Below are positions 59,184 to 64,000 of a DNA stretch of 64,000 nt, one piece after another. A program made the position numbers and the translations under genes. How positions within the stretch are numbered: the first letter of the stretch is position 1; each line of letters opens with the position of its first letter. Source of the DNA: Sphingobacterium sp. BN32. Lineage in GTDB: Bacteria; Bacteroidota; Bacteroidia; Sphingobacteriales; Sphingobacteriaceae. A model generated the notes under the pieces. That model ran no database searches and was not told the origin of the DNA. It worked only from the letters and a program-made list of their open reading frames with translations. Where the stretch lies: contig NZ_CP129963.1 in assembly GCF_030503615.1 (NCBI RefSeq), forward strand, positions 1,736,001 through 1,800,000. Reading direction: 5' to 3'.

Positions 59184-60503
59184 ATGGTCACGGAAATATT
59201 CATTATCCTCATCTTAATCATCCTAAACGGAATCCTGTCAGCATCTGAAATCGCCATTGTATCCAGCCGGAAGGCACGACTACAAGCAGCGAGCGAGAAA
59301 AATGCAGGCGCTAAAACAGCATTAGAGTTAAAAGATAACCCAAATAATTTCTTATCAACGGTACAGATCGGGATTACCTTAATCGGTATCTTAACAGGTT
59401 TTTTCAGTGGAGGCTCCATATCGACCTTCCTTGCTGAGCAAATGAACCAAGTATCTTTCTTAGCACCATACAGCTCACAGATTGCCGTTGTAGTGGTTGT
59501 GTTAACTATCACATACCTTTCATTAGTAATTGGTGAACTAGTACCGAAACGAATCGGTATGGCGATTCCAGAGAAGTACGCGTCTTTTATTGCCGTCCCG
59601 ATGAACTTGCTAAGCAAGATCGTGAAGCCCTTTGTTTGGTTGCTGAGTGTCTCTACGGATTTTATTGTTAAACTATTCAACATTAAGTCGAATCAGAATG
59701 CAGTAACAGAAGAAGAGATCAAAGCATTAGTGGACGAGGGTGTAGATAGCGGAGCTATCGAAGGAATTGAACACGATATGGTAGACCGCGTGCTAAGTCT
59801 TGGTGACAAACGCGCGATCAACCTGATGGTACACCGATCGAAGATTACCTACCTGGATATACAGAAATCATTCGAGGAGAACAAAGCCTATATCCTTGCA
59901 GATGAACATACCGAATACCCCGTGTGTAACGGTAATTTCGACCATGTTATCGGTGTTGTACATATTAAAACACTTTTTAAGGAGTATTTGACAAGCGACG
60001 AGCCGGAACTGACCAACTTACTGCAACCGATCCCCTTCATCAATGAAAACACATACGCATACAATGTTATGCAGTCGATGAAGACCTCCGGCGTTATGCA
60101 AGCGGTAGTAGTCGATGAATACGGAAGTCCACAAGGGATTATCACCATGGCCGATCTGGTCGGTTCCTTAGTCGGTGGATTCGACTCGCCAGAAGATGAT
60201 GAGAAGAAAACTATCCGACAACGTGAAGATGGTTCCTATGTGATTGACGGTAGCTACCAACTAGACGATTTCATCGAACTATTCAATATCAACCTTACGG
60301 AAGACGATGAAGATGAAATCGGAAACCTAACGACCGTCGCAGGATTAGTATTCCTCCTACTCGACCATATCCCTGAAGAAGGTGAACAAGTAGTCTACAA
60401 GAACCTAGAATTTGAAGTCCTCGATATGGACGGCCACCGAATCGATAAGCTTATCGTCAATGTACAAGGCGAAACAAGCGATGAAACGGCAAATATTGAT
60501 TAG
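59184..60503 (+). CDS. CNNM/CorC (HlyC) family membrane protein
   Basis: 439-residue protein, start MVTEIFIILILIILNGILSA at 59184. It has an N-terminal DUF21/CNNM membrane domain with four helices (ASEIAIVSSRKARLQ; LSTVQIGITLIGILTGFFSG; YLSLVIGELVPKRIGM), a tandem CBS pair (about 200-335; VMQAVVVDEYGSPQGIITMADLVGSLVGG) and a CorC_HlyC C-terminal domain (VIDGSYQLDDFIELF; TTVAGLVFLLLDHIPEEGEQV). The family is linked to magnesium or cobalt efflux and resistance. Monocistronic. Its final GAT-TAG runs straight into a TAGTTAGT repeat array, so the stop codon sits inside the repeat. Confidence 0.93.
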   Translation: MVTEIFIILILIILNGILSASEIAIVSSRKARLQAASEKNAGAKTALELKDNPNNFLSTVQIGITLIGILTGFFSGGSISTFLAEQMNQVSFLAPYSSQIAVVVVVLTITYLSLVIGELVPKRIGMAIPEKYASFIAVPMNLLSKIVKPFVWLLSVSTDFIVKLFNIKSNQNAVTEEEIKALVDEGVDSGAIEGIEHDMVDRVLSLGDKRAINLMVHRSKITYLDIQKSFEENKAYILADEHTEYPVCNGNFDHVIGVVHIKTLFKEYLTSDEPELTNLLQPIPFINENTYAYNVMQSMKTSGVMQAVVVDEYGSPQGIITMADLVGSLVGGFDSPEDDEKKTIRQREDGSYVIDGSYQLDDFIELFNINLTEDDEDEIGNLTTVAGLVFLLLDHIPEEGEQVVYKNLEFEVLDMDGHRIDKLIVNVQGETSDETANID

Positions 60504-60607
60504 TAGTTAGTATTTAGTAGTTAGTATTTAGACCTAGGGCGGGAATAGATATTAGACGTTAGATATAAGAGATTAGAGCAGGGCGCCGATAAGGCGCCTT
60601 TTTTTGT
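60504..60607 (+). repeat. Stop-proximal repeat array with GGCGCC terminator
   Basis: Two TAGTAGTTAGTATTTAG units directly after the stop (60501-60533), then ATTAGA-type units (60545-60577), then stem ggcgcc-gataa-ggcgcc at 60582-60598 followed by seven Ts. This is the same order as beyond metA, on the opposite strand. Confidence 0.85.
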
Positions 60608-60683
60608 ATCAATAGCAGAGTTTAACTTGAATTTGTTGCAGGCAAGGAGATAGTATTTGTCGTTTAAAAGCAGTGTTTGTTCT

Positions 60684-60860
60684 GAACCAAGACAGGAAGG
60701 ATGTAAGGATTGACAGGATGTTTGTGATTCCGTATAATGGGAGGCCATATTGGCCGCAATAGGTCTTTATACTAAGTACTAACTACTAAATACTATTTCT
60801 TTCCTGGTTCAAAGACAAATCATCCTGCAAATCCTTACATCCCTCCTTCCTTCCTCGTTT
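60684..60860. repeat. GGAAGGATG arms enclosing a TAGTATTTAG array
   Basis: Left arm gaaccaagacaggaaggatg (60684) and right arms ttcctggttc (60801) and atccttacatccctccttcc (60831-60850). Between them an actaactactaaatacta array (60779-60797) is the complement of the array at 60504-60533, so the region can fold back on itself. No gene lies in 60608-61143. Confidence 0.75.
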
Positions 60861-60978
60861 AAACACTTGGCTGAAGACCAACTTCTTCACCTATCCAAAC
60901 ACAAAATCCAGCACCTACATTTATCAAGGCGTCGTCGACCCTTCGTCTGCTTAAACCCATTGTAAACCCAATACAAAG

Positions 60979-61036
60979 CCCTTTCATAACCCAATCATAG
61001 CCGCTCCGAAAGGGGTATGATTGGGTTATGAAAAGG
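60979..61036. repeat. CCCTTTCATAACCC hairpin, second copy
   Basis: Arms ccctttcataacccaatcat (60979-60998) and atgattgggttatgaaaagg (61017-61036) pair at 19 of 20 positions around an 18-nt loop with agccgctcc. It is related to 38441-38503. Confidence 0.88.
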
Positions 61037-61143
61037 TATTGATTAAACTATAGTATGTGATATCTCCAAAGGATGCTGGAGAAAGCGATATTGAAGTCAG
61101 TAGCCGACCAGAAGTCTAACGACTAAGTACTGACTACTAAATA

Positions 61144-61440
61144 CTACCCGAGATTGCGGATCAATTTTACCAGCTCGCTTTTTTGCTGCAAACCGCTTTG
61201 ACGCCAAACCTGCTCGCCATTTTTGTAGAGAATTAGCGTGGGTACTCCCTGAATCTGGAACTTGGCAGCTAATGCCTGGTTTTTATCCACGTCAATTTTG
61301 ATCACACTCAGGTCATCGCCCAATTCGTCTTTCACTTCTTTCAAGATTGGCGCTAGCGTTTGACATGGTCCACACCAGGCTGCCGAAAAATCAACTAATA
61401 CTACTTTGTTTCCTTGAATTAATTCGTTAAAACTTGCCAT
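61144..61440 (-). CDS. trxA: Thioredoxin
   Basis: 98-residue single-domain thioredoxin that reduces protein disulfides in the cytoplasm. The active site WCGPC is in LVDFSAAWCGPCQTLAP (16-32). The cis-proline is in GVPTLILYKNG (near 71-81). The short start MASFNELIQGNKVVLVDF is usual for Bacteroidota TrxA. The upstream 335 nt, where its promoter should lie, consist almost entirely of ATTAGA-type and 60-bp tandem repeats. A TAGTATTTAG-type array follows the stop codon. Confidence 0.97.
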   Translation of the reverse strand: MASFNELIQGNKVVLVDFSAAWCGPCQTLAPILKEVKDELGDDLSVIKIDVDKNQALAAKFQIQGVPTLILYKNGEQVWRQSGLQQKSELVKLIRNLG

Positions 61441-61442
61441 TT

Positions 61443-61771
61443 TATTAGATTTTAGATATTAGAATTTAGATTTGAGACATTAGATTTTATATATATAAGA
61501 ACTAGCAAAGTGCTGAAATTGTTTTTCGTTAGATATTAGACGTTAGACATTAGATATAAGAACTAGCAAACTCCTGACATTGTATTTTTTAGATATTAGA
61601 CGTTAGACATTAGATATAAGAACTAGCAAACTCCTGACATTGTGTTATCTACAATTTTCTTAGAACAAAGATTGGAGACAGACATTCGAAACAACGCTCT
61701 AATGTCTTAAATCTAATGTCTCAAATCTAAATTCTAATGTCTTAAATCTAATGTCTCAAATCTAAATTCTA
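61443..61771. repeat. Repeat-filled intergenic block between GH25 gene and trxA
   Basis: Three parts. An ATTAGA array at 61443-61490. About 2.6 copies of an exact 60-bp tandem unit (61492-61644; contains ataagaactagcaaactcct). Two exact 35-bp tandem units (61699-61733, 61734-61768). The first array and the last units are inverted relative to each other, so the block can form a large fold-back. Confidence 0.92.
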
Positions 61772-61775
61772 AAAT

Positions 61776-62621
61776 TTACTTCATACATAACTCTTCGAGT
61801 TCTTCGATACTGCCGGTGTACATATTTAGATCGACGGGGCCTTTAATGCCTCTCACGGATCCTTTCTCTGAGAACTGCCAGAAGTTCCAGTGTTTTTTAG
61901 GTCTTTCGACCCAGAAATTATAGTTAGCAATCCATAGGGTATAGTCTTCGAATTCCTTTTCGAGGAAATCAGCAAAATACTTATCTCCGGAATATAAAAT
62001 TGGTTTTATTTCGTAATGATTTTCAACAATGCTGAGCCAACGCTTTAAGCCTACTTTTAGGCTATCCATGGATTGGTTTCTAGGCATCTCTTCAATGTCT
62101 AAGACTGGTGGAAGATCGCCCGACTCCAGCTTTACGGTTTTGATAAAATTATTGGCCTGCTTTGTCGAATTTTCATTTGGCCGAAAGTAATGGTATGCTC
62201 CCCGCAACTTATTCCTTTTTTTAATTGCTTTCCAATTTTCTTTAAATGCACGGTCTTTTGCTCGCTCGCCCATCGTAGCGCGCACGAAAATAAAGTCTAC
62301 AGGAAACTCGTCATGTATCGTTAATACCTCATCCCAGGAAATATCCCCTTGATACTGGGAAACGTCAATGCCATAAATCTTATCATCATAACGGCGCATG
62401 AGCTCCTTGTTGCGGATATCGTATTTAGATAAGTCCTCCCTTTCGATCTTTCCTTTCTCGAACCATTTTACAAAAAGATAAGATATGCCGGCACGATGCT
62501 GAATGGCGAAAATAAGGACAACTAAAGCGAGCGGAATGGCAATGCTCCAAATCAACAACTTACGTTGAACCTGCTTATCTGTTTGCACTTTTTTCTTGCC
62601 AGATTTCCTGCTTTTTGACAT
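61776..62621 (-). CDS. GH25 lysozyme-like glycoside hydrolase
   Basis: 281-residue membrane-anchored muramidase. A basic N-terminus (SKSRKSGKKKVQ) and one membrane helix (LLIWSIAIPLALVVLIFAI, about 22-40) are followed by the GH25 barrel: GIDVSQYQGDISWDEV (Asp), FVRATMGERAKDRAFKENW, RGAYHYFRPN, PPVLDIEEMP with catalytic Asp/Glu, PILYSGDKYFADFL and WNFWQFSEKGSVRGI. It should cut the beta-1,4 bond of peptidoglycan in the periplasm. Located upstream of trxA on the same strand, separated by the 335-nt repeat block. Confidence 0.94.
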   Translation of the reverse strand: MSKSRKSGKKKVQTDKQVQRKLLIWSIAIPLALVVLIFAIQHRAGISYLFVKWFEKGKIEREDLSKYDIRNKELMRRYDDKIYGIDVSQYQGDISWDEVLTIHDEFPVDFIFVRATMGERAKDRAFKENWKAIKKRNKLRGAYHYFRPNENSTKQANNFIKTVKLESGDLPPVLDIEEMPRNQSMDSLKVGLKRWLSIVENHYEIKPILYSGDKYFADFLEKEFEDYTLWIANYNFWVERPKKHWNFWQFSEKGSVRGIKGPVDLNMYTGSIEELEELCMK

Positions 62622-62671
62622 ATTGCGTGAAAATAGGCTATTTCTGCCGCATAGTCAAAAAATATTTATTC

Positions 62672-63556
62672 ATGATTGTTTACAACCCCAAGGACTGGTT
62701 TAAGACCATTAGTTATCTTCACAATAGCAAAATATTCAAACGTCTTTTACCCTATCTTATCATTTCTATATTTGTTTCCTGGGGCCTGGCATACCTCGAA
62801 TTAGAATATCTAAAACTCTCCGACCGGAGCTGGATAAAGAATATTACGACTGTTCACAACCTTCTAGGCTTCGTGTTATCCCTGCTCCTCGTTTTTAGAA
62901 CCAATACTGCATACGACCGCTGGTGGGAAGCGCGCAAGCAATGGGGCGCATTGACAAATACTAGCCGCACCCTTGCCATTAAGATGAATGCTTTTCTAGA
63001 TCCGCTTGATAAAGTAAATCGTAGTTTTTATAGAAAGTCCATCACGTTATTTGCCGAAACCTTATACACCTACCTGCGTTCTGATTACACAAAATTCATG
63101 TTGGATGAAGTCGAGCACCCGGAACTAAACGCATTGGATGAAAAGAAGCATGGCCCGAATCAGGTTGCTGCATTAATCTATAAGAAGACGAATTTATTAT
63201 ATAAAGAAGGAAAGCTATCGGGTGATCAATTTATTTTGATCAATAAGGAACTGACTGCGCTTACGGAAGTAACCGGCGCATGCGAGCGCATCAAAAACAC
63301 GCCAATACCGTTAGGCTACAGTGCTTTTATCAAAACCTTCATTGTTTTGTATACAGTGACACTCCCAATTGGATTGGTATTTTCCATGGGCTATTTTGTA
63401 ATTGCCGCTGTTCCTTTTATTTTCTACGTGCTTGCCACGTTGGAGATGATTGGTGAATCGATCGAAGATCCCTTTGGTTCGGACTCGGATGACCTACCGA
63501 TTGAGAAAATCTCAGCTAACATCAAGAAACATACGCAGGAAATACTCCTCGCCTAA
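62672..63556 (+). CDS. Bestrophin-family (YneE-like) membrane protein
   Basis: 294-residue membrane protein of the bacterial bestrophin/UPF0187 family, which forms pentameric ion channels. The start MIVYNPKDWFKTISYLHNS at 62672 is chosen; the earlier in-frame ATG at 62615 overlaps the divergent GH25 start. Signatures: FVLSLLLVFRTNTAYDRWWEARKQWGAL near 64-90 and the C-terminal SIEDPFGSDSDDLPI, with helices near 20-38 and 225-265 (TFIVLYTVTLPIGLVFSMGY; AVPFIFYVLATLEMIGE). Sodium-selective conduction is known for a bacterial homologue; ion specificity here is untested. Confidence 0.93.
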   Translation: MIVYNPKDWFKTISYLHNSKIFKRLLPYLIISIFVSWGLAYLELEYLKLSDRSWIKNITTVHNLLGFVLSLLLVFRTNTAYDRWWEARKQWGALTNTSRTLAIKMNAFLDPLDKVNRSFYRKSITLFAETLYTYLRSDYTKFMLDEVEHPELNALDEKKHGPNQVAALIYKKTNLLYKEGKLSGDQFILINKELTALTEVTGACERIKNTPIPLGYSAFIKTFIVLYTVTLPIGLVFSMGYFVIAAVPFIFYVLATLEMIGESIEDPFGSDSDDLPIEKISANIKKHTQEILLA

Positions 63557-63565
63557 TAAAAATAT

Positions 63566-63590
63566 GGCAACCGTTATTACAACGGTTGCC
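63566..63590. terminator. Bidirectional terminator
   Basis: Perfect 10-bp stem ggcaaccgtt/aacggttgcc with a 5-nt loop, 10 nt after the bestrophin stop and 9 nt before the AraC-type stop, with A/T-rich flanks on both sides. Confidence 0.88.
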
Positions 63591-63598
63591 CATTCATT

Positions 63599-64000
63599 TT
63601 AAGCAATGTTTTGATCAAAATAAACAATAAACTGGGTTGGATTAAGCCCACGATGATCTTTAATTGATTTCGCAAATTTTCCGTAGGACGAAAAGCCGCA
63701 GTAAGCTGCTAGATAAGCTAATTTAAAACTTCGTGCCTGTTCGGTTTTACGAAGGTAGTCTTCCAAAAAGCAAATTCGCAGATTATTTACATAGTTTGGA
63801 AAATCACTCCCTTTGTTCTTGTTTACGACGTAGGAAAGATACTTGGAATTACAGCCGATTTCGCGAGCTGCTGATGTAATGGAACACGCTGGATTAAGGA
63901 AGTAGCGTTCTTGTTCCCATTCGTTTAGTGCATTTAAAAGTTTGCCCTCTGTTTCATGGCTCATGTAAGCCTTCGTGTTAGAAGATTCGTTTTTCGCAAT
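63599..64000 (-). CDS. AraC-type transcriptional regulator (5' end outside window)
   Basis: C-terminal 133 residues of a regulator; the frame stays open through 64000, so the visible ATG at 63964 is internal. Two HTH motifs of an AraC DNA-binding domain: SITSAAREIGCNSKYLSYVVNK and FKLAYLAAYCGFSSYGKFAKSIKDHRGLNPTQFI, the second with the classic GFSSxxxFxxxFKxxxGxxPxxF shape. Many Bacteroidota AraC proteins of this kind carry N-terminal TPR repeats and a membrane helix, which may lie beyond the window. Target genes are unknown. Confidence 0.88.
   Translation of the reverse strand: MAKNESSNTKAYMSHETEGKLLNALNEWEQERYFLNPACSITSAAREIGCNSKYLSYVVNKNKGSDFPNYVNNLRICFLEDYLRKTEQARSFKLAYLAAYCGFSSYGKFAKSIKDHRGLNPTQFIVYFDQNIA

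Noticed and set aside
61443..61771. CRISPR array from the 60-bp tandem units
   Set aside because: Repeat units are directly abutting with no unique spacers.
35451..64000. Numerous 60-130 codon ORFs antisense to core genes
   Set aside because: They sit opposite well-supported genes and show no domain, leader or spacing evidence of their own.

Overview
The window looks like a chromosomal segment of a Sphingobacteriaceae member (Bacteroidota, Sphingobacterium-like). The signs are Bacteroidota lipoprotein signals, a fimbrillin-type lipoprotein, a TonB-type outer-membrane receptor, a Reg_prop/Y_Y_Y/LuxR regulator, TAnnTTTG-like promoter elements and moderately low GC. No tRNA or rRNA gene was recognised.

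Layout. (1) 1-8.3 kb, all minus strand: a grasp-with-spasm type peptide natural-product (RiPP) locus. It has a TPR histidine kinase and LytTR response regulator, three short precursors with a shared MKKLEK...KGG leader, an ATP-grasp ligase, a 59-residue overlapping small ORF, a SPASM-domain maturase and a C39-peptidase ABC exporter cut by the window edge. Similar 9-nt half-sites spaced exactly 21 nt lie upstream of all three transcription units, so the LytTR regulator may control the whole pathway. A (CA/GT)n microsatellite lies in the spacer ahead of the middle precursor. (2) 8.4-15 kb: a DEAD-box-like protein with degraded motifs, a cold-shock protein, a fimbrillin-like lipoprotein with a 55-aa ORF ahead of it, and several small unknown or decayed ORFs. 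(3) 15,039-29,032: a 14-kb integrative mobilizable element inserted in the 3' end of mnmE. It is bounded by a 15-bp direct repeat that encodes the C-terminal Cys-Ile-Gly-Lys of MnmE. It carries a tyrosine integrase, excisionase, VapE-type ATPase, Toprim primase, MobC, an oriT candidate, a MOBP-like relaxase with a second out-of-frame ORF inside it, and AT-rich cargo: a Fic enzyme, an XRE/ImmA metallopeptidase next to a P63C-domain protein, a zinc-cluster protein preceded by a 113-nt multi-segment hairpin, and a lipoprotein. (4) 29-64 kb: mostly core genes, including mnmE, an MhqD/MhqO-like pair, a TonB-type receptor, methyltransferase, M60 peptidase, metA, gdhA, sirtuin, an ATP-cone/Mrr protein, LOG family protein, ispE, a probable beta-1,2-glucan pair (GH144-like and GH3) next to a Reg_prop regulator, a DinB gene broken by an amber codon, PdeM and its Lhr-like helicase, CorC/HlyC-type protein, thioredoxin, GH25 lysozyme, bestrophin and a partial AraC regulator.

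The most unusual genome-scale signal is a set of dispersed intergenic repeats: ATTAGA-rich arrays, TAGTAGTTAGTATTTAG arrays, GGAAGGATG hairpins and CCCTTTCATAACCC hairpins. They often lie directly after stop codons and run into stereotyped GGCGCC terminators, or pair as long inverted repeats. They occur through the host chromosome parts of the window, and none was seen inside the mnmE element, which fits its recent arrival.
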